Below are positions 33,977-44,584 of a stretch of DNA of 64,000 bases, piece after piece. The notes under the pieces were generated by a model. The model worked only from the letters and a program-made list of their open reading frames with translations. It did no database searches and had not been told where the DNA came from. Source of the stretch: Avena insularis. Lineage: Eukaryota; Streptophyta; Magnoliopsida; Poales; Poaceae. The translations under genes and the position numbers were made by a program. Within the stretch, counting starts at the first letter, position 1; each line of letters opens with the position of its first letter. The DNA lies in NCBI GenBank assembly GCA_023614405.1, contig CM042689.1, positions 332,730,305 through 332,794,304 of the forward strand, given 5' to 3'.

Positions 33977-34012
33977 GACGTTGGAGTCCGGTGGAGGGAA
34001 GGATCTCCCGAA

Positions 34013-34019
34013 TATAAAT
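34013..34019 (+). promoter_or_regulatory. Probable TATA box of the Raf-like kinase gene
   Basis: TATAAAT in the context CCCGAATATAAATACCG, about 1.25 kb upstream of the start codon. It is followed by a pyrimidine-rich, GC-containing leader. Transcription would start near 34045. No other TATA candidate in the leader has such a context. Confidence 0.55.
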
Positions 34020-34654
34020 ACCGTTCGTCCCAATTCTTCACCAGAAACACCTCCAATCAAATCCCTATACGTACTCCTAAAGTCGTCCCTGATAATTGTC
34101 GGAGAAGAAGTATTTTAAGAGAAGACCCGCACCGCACCAGATCTTAACCTCCAGCTATTTTATAAACGACGACGAGAAAAGATAGAGGAAGGATTCGTGC
34201 CCATCCGCTCTCCCCCTCTGAGTTTCACGGACGCACGCACGCACGCACAAGGGGAGAGAAAAAGGAAGAAAGAGATCACGAATTGGTGCCCTAGGAAGGC
34301 TGGGACGCCTCCCCTGCCCCCTGTAGCTGCTGCTGGATTCGGTGAGCGATTGGAACGTCTGGTGCCTCCGTCGCGACATTCTCTCCCCCGTCCGGCCAAA
34401 TTCCATCCCGTCCCTTCCAACCCACGTCCTCCTCCACCAAGGGGGACGAAGGCGCCTTTTCCAGATTCTTTCTTTTCTTTCTTTCTTTCCCCCGCGTTAA
34501 CCACTCGGCCCAGCCAGCCAGCTTTAATCCGCGCCTTCCCACGTCGCTGCTGCTCCCCCTTCCACGTTCCTGGGCGCGGCGCGGGCGGCTTGGCCAGGCT
34601 CCTCCCTGTCCCTGCCGCGCGCTTCCGTTTAGATTCGTCTCTTTCTTCCAACCG

Positions 34655-34996
34655 GGTAAGCGGCCTTCTTGGTTTTCGATTAGGAGGAAGGGAGGGGCAA
34701 CTCCGTTTCGATTTGGACACCGGTCGCGTCACGGGGTGCGGGGTTGAATGGGCTTCGGATTTCTGAATTTGCTTCCTGCCTCCTCCCCCTCTTTCCTTGC
34801 ATGTGATTGTTCTTGCACGCCTCTGTCTTTTCTTTGGCCCCCTTTTTCTTTGCCTGCACGGTCCGTCGTTTGAATCCGATACATACATATATCCTTCTTC
34901 CGCTTTTCCAAAATCGTGGCGTCTTTGACCAATCCGCGGTTTGCTTCAGAATTCCGTATTGATTTCGAGTGTTTTTCGCTTTTGAATTTGTTTCAG
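34655..34996 (+). other. Probable intron in the 5' UTR of the kinase gene
   Basis: A donor GGGTAAGC at about 34653 and an acceptor TTTGTTTCAG at about 34996 bound a T-rich segment with intron-like composition. Removing it leaves a GC-rich leader leading to the ATG at 35271. It is inferred from splice consensus only; coordinates are within a few bases. Confidence 0.5.
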
Positions 34997-35012
34997 GAGG
35001 CGGAGACGGTAC

Positions 35013-35084
35013 ATGGGACGTGGCCGGATTGCGCGTGAATTCGCCCGGAGCAGCCGAACAGGGCAGGAGGAGGAGGCCATATAA
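35013..35084 (+). CDS. Upstream ORF 1 in the kinase leader, 23 aa
   Basis: A short ATG frame in the mature leader (MGRGRIAREFARSSRTGQ..., arginine-rich) ending TAA. It lies downstream of the probable UTR intron, so it would be in the mRNA. It could reduce translation of the kinase. No conservation data. Confidence 0.35.
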   Translation: MGRGRIAREFARSSRTGQEEEAI

Positions 35085-35119
35085 GAAGAAGAAGAGGAGA
35101 ACAGGGCAGGGGGTTCCAA

Positions 35120-35188
35120 ATGTGGCGCCTCTTCAACGAGCTGTGGGACGTTCTAGGATCCGGGTTTTTCTCATCGAGGTTCCTGTAA
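35120..35188 (+). CDS. Upstream ORF 2 in the kinase leader, 22 aa
   Basis: The frame begins MWRLFNELWDVLGSG and ends in a TAA 82 bp before the main ATG. Its hydrophobic, aromatic make-up is more peptide-like than uORF 1. A role in translational control is inferred from position only. Confidence 0.35.
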   Translation: MWRLFNELWDVLGSGFFSSRFL

Positions 35189-35270
35189 CTTCAAGGCCAT
35201 CAAATCAATCAATCAATTCCGCTGTCGCATCGGGATCTGGCCGCATTGCGGTAGGTAGGTAGGTAGGCAG

Positions 35271-37678
35271 ATGGACGACGAGGATTTCTCGTGGGTGCGG
35301 CGGTCGAGGTTCTCCCACTCCGTCGTCCGCTCCAACTCCGGCAGGGAGCAGTTCGGCGCCTTCGTCGAGCAGTTCAACCGCGGCGCCGCGCTCAGGCAGA
35401 GAGGGAGCAGAGGATGCCCCGATTCAGGGTTCAGGCCCCACGGCATGAACTTCGAGCCGACGGCGACCACCAGGACCAACTCGGCATCCACCAGCTCGGC
35501 GGCGAATGCCCCTATCGCGAGGACGGGGTCGCTGGACGCCAACCCGAAGACGGATTCCTCCTCCCAGGACAACAGCAAATCGATGCAGCAGCGCGACGAT
35601 CATGGCGGCCACCACCCTTCGCAGACAGGCAAGCACGATGGCAGCAGCGCTGGGAACGGGGTGTTCAGAGGGGCCAACCTCTTCGTCGACGTCTGCTGCC
35701 AGCCCGAGGCTCCTCAGGCGCCCAAGGAGGATAGCCCTGGGCCTCTCGAGTTCTCCTTCCATCCCGACGAGCAGAGCATGAGGCTGCAAAGGGTGTGCTC
35801 GAGCCCGTCTCCTTTCCCGACCAAGGAAGTCCCGGCCTTCGACGCGGCGCCGTCGCAGCCCCCGACACGCAGTTCCTCGCTCACGGACCTCGGCGAGGCC
35901 CGCACGCCGATGCTGAGGGCGAGGTCCCCTCTCCCGAGCCGTCCCATACCCGAAGTGTTCACGGAGGCCAAGTCGGCCAGCAAGAGGTTCTCCACTCCGC
36001 CGCCACCTCGCCGGAAATCTGTGTCTCCGACACGAGGAGCGCCTCCTCCGGCCGCCTCTGCGCCGTTGAAGGCGCCGGGCAAGGTGAAGCACAGCAAGGA
36101 CCTCTGGGACAATGCGAAGGCCAAGGCTGCCGCGCTGAAGGTGCTCGACAGATGGACCGTGGATCGCTCGAAGCTGCTCATTGGGCCTAAGTTCGCCGCC
36201 GGGGCGCACAGCCGTTTGTTCAACGGAATCTACATGGAGGTGCCTGTTGCTGTCAAGTTCATCAGACAACCTGACGATGAGGAGGATGCAGAGTTGGCAG
36301 CGCAGCTCGAGAAGCAGTTCAACACGGAGATCGCCACCTTGTCCCGCCTCCAGCACCGTAACGTCATTAAGGTAACACATCTGAGATTCCTTTTCAGAAA
36401 CGTGTAGGGTGTTGGCCCCTGAATTAGCACTCTTCTGTCCTGCAAGTTTGCATTCTGGTCAGTTTGCTTTTGCCACTTTGTGCTTAGATGGGTTCATTTA
36501 TGGCCATTAGAGCAATCTTTCCTGCACTTTCAGTGTTGTTTTTCAGGTAGTCCTACGTCATGCCTAACATTCTAGTACTAGGTCTGTAGTCCTTCTGTAT
36601 GACCATGCTAGTAACAACTCAGAGTCTTGCTTCTTTGGATCTTACATGGAGCATCTCTCTGTTTTATCACAGCAAACAAAATCTGTAACTGATTCCACAT
36701 GCTTTTCTTTTGTTCGTAGCTGGTTGGAGCGTGCAGCAGTCCACCGGTCTTCTGCGTCATCACCGAGTTCCTTCCTGGTGGTTCGTTGAGATCATTCCTG
36801 CACAAGCAAGATCACAAATCCCTACCTCTAGAGAAGATCATTTCGGTTGGCCTGGACATCGCAAACGGTATGGGATACATCCACTCGCAGGGAGTTGTCC
36901 ACCGTGACGTGAAACCGGAGAACATCATATTTGACGTGGACTGGTGTGCCAAGATCGTTGATTTCGGAATCGCTTGTGAAGAAGCCTACTGTGACCCTCT
37001 GGCCAATGATCCTGGGACCTTCAGATGGATGGCTCCCGAGATGATGAAGCACAAACCCTATGGTCGGAAAGTTGATGTCTACAGCTTTGGCCTCATCTTG
37101 TGGGAAATGCTTACCGGCTCGGTGCCATATGAAGACTTGACTCCGTTCCAAGCAGCATTCGCTGTTTTTGACAAGGTATGCACTTATCTGACAATTCCTA
37201 TGCTGTTCCTGCCTAGTAATACCTTCCTTTTCTTGAGATCATCCGACAAGTTCAGTACAAAATGCAGAGACATTAGCCAGGGCATATTTCCTGTTTGTTG
37301 CACTTGCACTATATGGTTAACATTTCGAAGTAACGATATACATTCTGATCCCCGTGAAGAGGAAAATAACAAACATAATTTTCTGTTTTTCAGAATGTGA
37401 GGCCGGCTATTCCTAGTAGCTGCCCAGCAGCATTACGGGTTCTGATCGAACAATGTTGGGCCTTGCACGCAGATAAAAGGCCTGAATTCTGGCAAATAGT
37501 TCAATTATTGGAGAAATTTAAGATGGTTCTTGATAGAGATGGGACACTTGACAACATGCCAAGCTCAAACTGCCTGGAGCATCATGATCATAAGAAATGG
37601 CTAGCCCACTGGGTCCACAAGCTCAAGCATACCCATCATCACGATTTTTCTGGGCCTCCTCCACCAAAAATTCTGTAA
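35271..37678 (+). CDS. Raf-like MAPKKK / HT1-related Ser/Thr protein kinase, 613 aa
   Basis: Three coding exons, 35271-36371, 36720-37175 and 37394-37678, with GT/AG introns and continuous phase. Residues 1-290 are Ser/Pro/Arg-rich and probably disordered. The kinase domain spans about 300-570. It has a glycine-loop-like AAGAHSRLF, ATP-binding Lys329 in VAVKF, a helix-C Glu in FNTEIATL, catalytic HRDVKPEN with Asp430, DFG at Asp448, GTFRWMAPE and DVYSFGLILWEMLTG. The AGAHSRLFNG signature and overall order match plant group C Raf-like kinases related to HT1, which act as cytosolic dual-specificity-type kinases in CO2, blue-light or stress signalling. A His-rich tail ends GPPPPKIL. All catalytic residues are present and no stop interrupts the frame, so it appears functional. 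It is the only such host gene here, surrounded by transposons. The exact orthologue is not assigned. Confidence 0.93.
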
Positions 37679-39311
37679 CTAATCTTCTCTCTTCCATGTC
37701 TGTTCTAGTAGTTCGGGTAGTTTCCAGAGTGTAATTATCAAAATATTCTTTTGGTATATAACAAAAGGTACCATTTGCTTGTCTTAGACATTTCATAGCA
37801 TAGTGAGCACTTGTCTGGCTAGAACTTGAATTTTTTTTCCCTTTTATTTTGCCTCCGCATGTGCTATTTCCCTGAAAATGTATGTAATTCTCTGTTATGC
37901 GCTTGAACGATCCTGGATACCTAGTCCTGAATACTCCTCACGGTAATTTGAGATTTATTAATTTATTATTTGATTGAGGAAGGTTTTTTGCTTTGAGCAT
38001 ATATTGAACTCACGAAGAGAAGTTTATTTATTTAGATTACAAATCACGGTTGGCTATTTAGGAACAGCTCCAACTAACACTTTCCCACATAACTCCCTCC
38101 TACCTACTTTAGCAAGTTCATGTGCTAGTTGACTACCAAATCTGTTTTTATGTCCTGGACAATGCCTGCATTCCGAAGTTAAATGTTATAGAAAGAAGTC
38201 ACCAAGAGACCGGCTTTAAACTAATAAAGCCATATAACATACAGGAAACGAATTACAAGTAGAATATGCAAAGCAAACAAAAGAAAAGAAAAAACAGAAA
38301 CGCACAACTTGGAACGACGAAGCCCTGTGAACTGAAGCGATCGGTGGTCAGAGTGAAAATGGAGCCATATTTGAGTGACAGAAGGCCAAATGTTGGAGGA
38401 TCAAACACTCGTTTACTACTTCAAAGAAGGAAGATCTCACCGTGTACTCAACTGTCTCCAGCGCTGAGTAGGACCCCTGCCCTCTCGCTAGGCTCGAAGG
38501 GCGTTGCATGACCTGTCGAAGAGAACCAAACCTACCAAGTCAGACTCCTCCAATGAGGTAACCGTGCAGTAGCGCCTCCGCCACTTTGTCTGACGAGCTG
38601 GACCAAGGGTTTCCACCCAGGCACCGATGGAGATGAGCATGGCCCCTCTACGACGATTATCGGGAGGCAAACGACATCCATGAACATTGCCGTCACAAGC
38701 ACCGACACCGTTTGGTAAGGTTTTTGCCCGAGCGCCATGACACATATCCAAAGGCCTAACAACTACACCATCATATCAAGGGTGCAAGGTCATCAAAGGA
38801 CAACGCACATGTCACCAAGATCTGGAAGGGAGCGGCCACAACAAATGACACCCTGAAAGTAACCTGAAAGGGGTTAAATCCGAAAATCTCCAATCTCCAC
38901 TTTGTTGTATCTCTGAACTCTAAACACTCTTGTCCTGGTACCTCCAAGAAAACCATTTTTAGACATGTCTCTGCTTCTGTCGGTATAAGTGACTTGATAC
39001 ACTGCCGGAACATCCAATCACTTCAGTGTTCCGTGTCCAAGAAGTCTATTGCATAGGACCGACACTTGTGAGTGAAGTTTGGTCAGAACCTTTGAGCATG
39101 GACTTAGAAATTTCCAGTCCAACTCTTTCCAGAGGATGTTTCGTTAGTTCCGGAACCTCCGAGCTCATCCTTTCTCGTAACAACTGGGCATACACATTTC
39201 CAGGCTGGATAGTGTATCTCTCGCTGACCTGAGAGATACTAATTCCATGTGTGGGACCCGAAGAAGTACATTCCTCCCCACGAGGGCTCCTCTCTCTTTC
39301 TTCCTCCCGGG
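37679..39311. other. 3' region of the kinase gene and unassigned DNA
   Basis: The first 150-250 bp after the stop probably form the 3' UTR (T-rich, no single clear poly(A) signal). From about 38000 the sequence is unassigned. Its style (ACGACG- and CCACCG-rich blocks around 38450-38760) resembles decayed retroelement noncoding DNA. No protein family is recognised in any frame. Confidence 0.4.
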
Positions 39312-39475
39312 CAGGGATGTAGACGGACAGTTAAACGGACAATACGGACAGTCCGTCTAAATCCCGATTCGTATTGTACTAGAAGAAAAATTCATACGTG
39401 TAATATAGCCGGTGCAAACAGAGAAGATATACGGATTGTCCGTGTTGTCCGTTTACCTATCCGTCTACATCCCTA
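39312..39475. mobile_element. hAT-type MITE, 164 bp
   Basis: Terminal inverted repeats of about 45 bp begin CAGGGATGTAGACGG at the left. At the right the reverse complement begins TAGGGATGTAGACGG. The inner TIR carries repeated CGGACA motifs. An 8-bp duplication, CTCCCGGG, flanks it at 39304-39311 and 39476-39483. The C/TAGGG ends and 8-bp duplication are characteristic of the hAT superfamily. Too short to code; mobilised in trans. Confidence 0.85.
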
Positions 39476-39483
39476 CTCCCGGG

Positions 39484-40350
39484 GATAGATATGTTTATCA
39501 AATCAGAAATTTATTATGTTAGAAAGGGAGGGAGAAAAGGAAAAAAATATGTGGCCGTTATGGTGACTAGAACCTCTAAGGGCCCCTTCCTAGTACCTCA
39601 AGGATCTGTCCATTTTCAGAGGTTTTCTGGTCAAACCGGTACAACCAAATTAGGTTCGGTACCTCCAGGAATTCGTTTCCAATACTATTGGGTTTCACCA
39701 TCGAGAAATTCCACGCGTGTTTATCAGGTAATGGTCGGATCATGCTTAGTCACATAAGACAGAGAAGATAATTTTTCAGCCATATTGCTTCTTGAGCTGT
39801 AGCCGTGCTTTTCAGCTTCCACCCATTCTATGGCGAAGTGGGGAAAATGAGAAGAGAGAAAGCCCTTGCGCTCTCAATCTCCGCATCTCCTCTCTTGCAC
39901 GTAACTCATATTCTTTCACTCAAATCCTTTTGATATTCATGTTACTTTGAGAATCTATCTTTATGATGATTTCTTTGTGGGAGCTTCAAGATCCAGGTGC
40001 TAGCCTAGTATTGTTACTTCTTGGAGGCTGCGTGCCCCCTAGAAGGCTAGAGAGTCACTTCGAAACGAACCAAGAGTTTGTAAAGGTCTACGGTGTGTGT
40101 CCTCTGGCTGAACCACTTGCGCTTGACGAGTCTGAAAGCCTTTGCCTGATGGTACTCGTACCACTGTCTGGTATTTCATCCTTCTCGGAACAAGGTATAG
40201 TATGTGGCAAACCTTGCGCGATTCAACAAATATTATTATGATGATCAGTTCAGCGACAGTTCAAGACCTTACCCGGTTTCTCACTGCTCAAGGAACGGAT
40301 GACCAGCGCCGTAACACCGATAGCTGCGCACATTCTGCGCCGAAACCAAC
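39484..40350. other. Unassigned stretch between the MITE and copia G
   Basis: Short open frames (for example 39491-39757 and 39963-40241, plus strand) show no family that I recognise, and no splice structure is evident. The sequence continues after copia G at 42683 (TATGTTGAAAAGGCG...), so G interrupted it. Confidence 0.35.
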
Positions 40351-40440
40351 TGTTATATGTTGATCCAAATTCTACAAAGTATAGGTCAACTTCTGACGAG
40401 TGGAGCGAGGCCCGTCGCCGGAGGCTTGGGCCGAGTGTAG

Positions 40441-42165
40441 AACCTGCAGAAAATTGTTGATAATGATGCTATCGTTGAAGATACACATGAGGAAAACATT
40501 GATGATATTGTTGTTCAGCACTCACCTACTGTTTTGCAGCAGCCACATGAGTCCATTGCTGCTGATAGACCGAGGCGTAACTGTGGTCCTCGTCCTCGTT
40601 TAATTGAAGAGTGTAATCTTGTACATTATGCTTTGAGTTGTGCTGAACAGGTGGAGAACGATTCTGAACCTGCTACATATAATGAAGCCATTGCATCCGT
40701 TGACCGCGAGAAGTGGGTTTCTGCTATGCAAGAAGAGATGCAATCGCTTGAGAAAAATGGCACATGGGATGTTGTGCGCTTGCCTAAACAAAAGAAGGCG
40801 GTCCGCTGCAAGTGGATCTTCAAGAAAAAGGAAGGTCTATCTCCCAAAGAGCCTTCAAGGTACAAGGCAAGGTTAGTAGCAAAAGGGTTCAGCCAGATTC
40901 CAGGTATTGATTACAATGATGTGTTCTCTCCAGTTGTGAAGCATAGTTCCATTCGTACTTTCTTTAGTATTGTGGCTATGCGTGATCTTGAGCTTGAGCA
41001 GTTAGATGTCAAGACTGCTTTTCTGCATGGAGAGCTTGATGAGGAAATATACATGGACCAACCAGAAGGGTTCATAGTGCACAGTAAAGAGGATTTGTGT
41101 GCAAATTAAAGAAGTCTCTTTATGGCTTAAAGCAATCTCCAAGACAGTGGTATAAAAGGTTTGATTCATTTATGATCTCACATGGTTTTGAGAGGTCTAA
41201 ATATGATAGTTGTGTTTATATCAAGTTTGTTGATGGGTCACCTATATACTTGCTGCTATATGTTGATGATATGTTAATTGCTGCCAAGGGCATGAAAGAA
41301 ATCACTACTTTGAAGGCACACCTAAGTAGTGAGTTTGAGATGAAGGATCTTGGTGCTAAGAAGATCTTAGGTATGGAGATTACCCGAGATAGAAAATCTG
41401 GTTTGTTATTTCTTAGTCAGGAAAGTTACATTAAGAAAGTTCTTCATCGTTTTAATATGGATGGTGCCAACTCAGTTAGTACTCCTATTGCTCCTCATTT
41501 TAAATTGTCAGTTTCTCAATGTCCTACTACTGATGAAGAGTTTGAGTACATGTCAAAGGTGCCATATTCTAGTGCTGTTGGTTCTTTGATGTATGCCATG
41601 GTTTGTTCTCGTCCTGATTTATCATATGCTATGAGTTTGATAAGTAGATACATGGCTAATCCTGGTAAAGAACATTGGAAGGCTGTTCAGTGGGTTTTCA
41701 GGTACCTTCTTGGCATTTCCAATGCTTGTTTGAAGTTTGGCAGGACCGGTGAGGGACTCGTTGGCTATGTGGATTCAGATTTTGCTGCCGATTTGGATAA
41801 GAGAAGATCCCTCACAGGTTATGTGTTTAATGTTGGAGGTTGTGCTGTTAGCTAGAAGGCTACATTGTAGGCTGTTGTTGCACAATCTACTACTGAAGCT
41901 GAATACATGGCTATTGCTAAAGCTTGCAAAGAATCTGTTTGGTTGAAAGGTTTGTTTGCTGAGCTTTGTGGAGATGATTCTTGCATTACTTTGTTTTGTG
42001 ACAGTCAAAGTGCCATATACCTTACAAAAGATCAGATGTCAAGTACCATTTTGTTAGAGACATTGTTGCTCAAGGTAAATTAAAGGTATGCAAGATCAGC
42101 ACTCATGATAATCCTGCTGATATGATGACTAAACCTGTTCCTGTTGCTAAGTTTGCTCAAACTTA
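40441..42165 (+). pseudogene. pol remnant of copia G: RT and RNase H
   Basis: RT motifs in order are [59 protein letters not shown] and catalytic YVDDMLIAA. RNase H follows with GYVDSDFAADLDKRRSLTGYVF and AQSTTEAEYMA. A frameshift near 41100 splits RT into two frames. Two TAG stops near 41855 and 41870 interrupt RNase H, one likely from Trp and one from Gln. The 3' end of RNase H is frame-shifted near 42040. It was an aspartate-dependent reverse transcriptase of the copia superfamily and is now non-functional. Confidence 0.9.
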
Positions 42166-42280
42166 GTTGGTTTAACTGATTAGCCCAAGTGGCTATTGAC
42201 GCCGAAAGTATTTGCTTTGTTTGTTCAGGGAGATGTTTGCTGTTGATGCTACAAGGAGGAATTTGTCTCAAGGTGGAGTT

Positions 42281-42677
42281 TGTTATATGTTGATCCAAAT
42301 TCTACAAAGTATAGGCCAACTTATGATGAGTGGAGCGAGGCCCATCGCCGGAGGCTTGGACCGAATGTAACGAGTCTGAAGTTGGCCCACACCGTGCTCA
42401 CGGGGCGCTGGGTGAGGCGACAGCCCATGTACGGATCTGGATCGAAGACCTAGGTTTCCACCGATATATAAACCCCTTGTAAGCCGCCGGTTGGGATGAG
42501 TTGCATCTGTGAAATCCCCGGCGTTTGTAAACACTTCTCGATATAGTGAAGTTTCGCTGGCTGACGCCCGTGGTTTTTTCCTCTCTTTGTTGGAGAGGTT
42601 TTTCCACGTTAAATCTGTGTCCCCTTGCTGTGTTTTTCGTTTTCGTTCTTCGTTATCTTCTTGTCGCAATTGTAACA
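42281..42677 (+). repeat. 3' LTR of copia G
   Basis: 397 bp starting TGTTATATGTTGATCC and ending AATTGTAACA. It is preceded by a purine-rich tract (AAGGTGGAGTT). The first 90 bp match 40351-40440. A TATATAAA-like promoter lies near 42466. Confidence 0.88.
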
Positions 42678-42682
42678 CCAAC

Positions 42683-43052
42683 TATGTTGAAAAGGCGAAT
42701 AGGGTTATCAAGATGAAGAGTAAGCAAGACCTGACAATGTCTAAATCCTCTTAACTTCTCGACCGGACCGACAGAGCCTCTGGCATGAGTTGGGAACGGG
42801 TTAGCTCACGACGCGATTGAAAGGCGCAGAATGGGCTCTCGACCTAAGCAAAAAACATCAGTGTGACCATGTTCGTCCCAAAGGAAAATGGGTTAACCAT
42901 GTGATTACCAAACGGAGTACAGTACTAGGTACATGGATGTTTACATAAAAAAGCACGGCAATGTTACCCTGGGTTCTGTTAAAATAAAATACGAGCACAA
43001 GACTTGTACACTTGCATTCTGTTCAAATAAAATACGAGCGCAGCACTTTCAG
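42683..43052. other. Short intergenic stretch after copia G
   Basis: Continuation of the DNA interrupted by G, then the 3' flank of the protease pseudogene. No feature recognised. Confidence 0.4.
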
Positions 43053-44118
43053 TCAAACACAAATTGTGCAGCACGAGGTATTTCGGGGTAACGACTCGGA
43101 TAAACCCACTCTGGGTCAGGCACGGGCCAACTGTGGATGAAAACAAATAGAGGTCAGAAGCTGAACAATTTGTGTGGGAACTTAATGTATTGAGATGCGT
43201 CACAAGGATACATAGTTACCTAGGAAATTTAGACTCGTCTGGAGTCTCGCCAGCAACACCAGCAGTCCTATAGACAAACCAAATTGTAATTTTAGAATAA
43301 TTGAATCGGAGATGCATGATGCTGTATTCTAATTGCTGGCTTATTCAGGGGAAAACAGCCACCGCGGCACTGCAAAACACAGCACATAATTTGAGACTAC
43401 AAACCACTACATAAGCTGGCCTAAGCTTTAGCTTTAACAGCATCACTACGTAAGCTCTTGTCTGGCCTAAGCTTTAGCTTTGACAGCCTTGCAGCTAGAG
43501 TAAAGATGCCAAAGGACAATTGAGAAAAGACTGCATCAATATAATTTATTTCCAAACAGGACGAGACCTATATAATATCAGTTCAAAAATGCATGATGAT
43601 GTACGTTAACTGTAGCTCAATATGGCTTATCGAATTATCTAGGAAGGGAAACAAGACACCCCTAAGCAGCTGTGCCAAACCTAAAGAACTCCAGAAAATA
43701 ATTTGAGGCTGGGAAACACTAGATTAAGCTCTATGGTGCATCAATATTGTCATTAATTCCCAACAAGATCATGAAACCTACGAAATAACAAATCATTTCA
43801 GAGAGTGCAAAATAAGACACATGACTTCCCCATTCAAACTGCAAAGACAGATTAACAACCTAACCCAAATTCAGTTATTGTAAATTCTACACTGTATCAC
43901 CCGAAATTCAACTACTGATGATCGAAAGGATCTTGCAAGCCTGCTCCCCCAACACCTGAATATTGTGTACTTCAGAAGCACTTTGAGCACTTGCACCAGA
44001 CTAAAGGAAACAATATATTACATGAAGATATGGGGCATACCATTCTGCATTAAAACGCCTCATGAGTTCCAGGATTCTAACCCTCGGTAGGTAAGGAGTT
44101 TGTGCCCTGTCATAGAAG

Positions 44119-44463
44119 TGTTAGATAGATCTCAACGTGACTGGGCCCAACGGCCCAGCACGCCCCTATCCGCGCCCTGATCGGGGGCGCCCAACCCTAT
44201 CTGGTTGGTGGGCCCCTGTCGCCGCGCTATATAAAGTGGTGGGGGGGCTGGCAGCGCACGGTACGAGGTTCACCGCTGTGCCAACGCCCCACCTACATCC
44301 CTACCGATCTAGGGTTTAGCGCGAGCCGATGGAAAGCACCGCCACCACCGCACACCCACGTCGTCGCCCCCTTTCTCCCCATGGCCAACGACGGCGGGTC
44401 CAGCTCCGGGACCAGTTCCGGCATCCCCTCTGGCTCATGTCTGTCGAGCCAGGGAGCAGGTGG

Positions 44464-44494
<31 letters not shown>

Positions 44495-44569
44495 ATTTCG
44501 ATCTAAGAAAGGTAAAGTACAGTGCTACTGATAAATCTAGACTAGATCCATTACAAGATTGTTTTAACA
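44119..44569 (+). repeat. 5' LTR of copia D
   Basis: 451 bp containing a TATA box (CTATATAAAG near 44227), a GC-rich transcribed part and a (CT)n microsatellite at about 44466-44495. It differs from the right LTR by a few substitutions and the microsatellite length. Confidence 0.93.
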
Positions 44570-44584
44570 ATGGTATCAGAGCGC
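44570..44584 (+). other. Primer binding site of copia D
   Basis: ATGGTATCAGAGCGC directly after the LTR end TTTTAACA; the core is complementary to the initiator-Met tRNA 3' end. Confidence 0.87.

Larger units (their letters stand above)
40351..42677 (+). mobile_element. Internally deleted Ty1/copia element G
   Basis: A perfect 5-bp duplication, CCAAC, flanks it at 40346-40350 and 42678-42682. The left end keeps only about 90 bp of LTR (TGTTATATGTTGATCC..., 40351 to about 40440). It is joined directly to the middle of pol. The right end is a full 397-bp LTR. Lost are the rest of the left LTR, the primer binding site, gag, protease and integrase. RT and RNase H remain but are broken. The retained duplication shows the deletion occurred after insertion. 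Confidence 0.9.

Noticed and set aside
34160..34888. 242-codon minus-strand frame and overlapping frames in the kinase leader
   Set aside because: They lie across the GC-rich leader and the probable UTR intron, are low-complexity (Arg/Lys/Gly/Pro) and match no family.
35424..36380. 318-codon minus-strand frame opposite the kinase first exon
   Set aside because: It is the antisense shadow of a GC-rich coding exon with correct splice sites on the plus strand.
39491..40241. Possible organelle-derived or host gene exons
   Set aside because: No frame could be matched to a known organelle or nuclear protein and no splice pattern was visible, so it is left unassigned.
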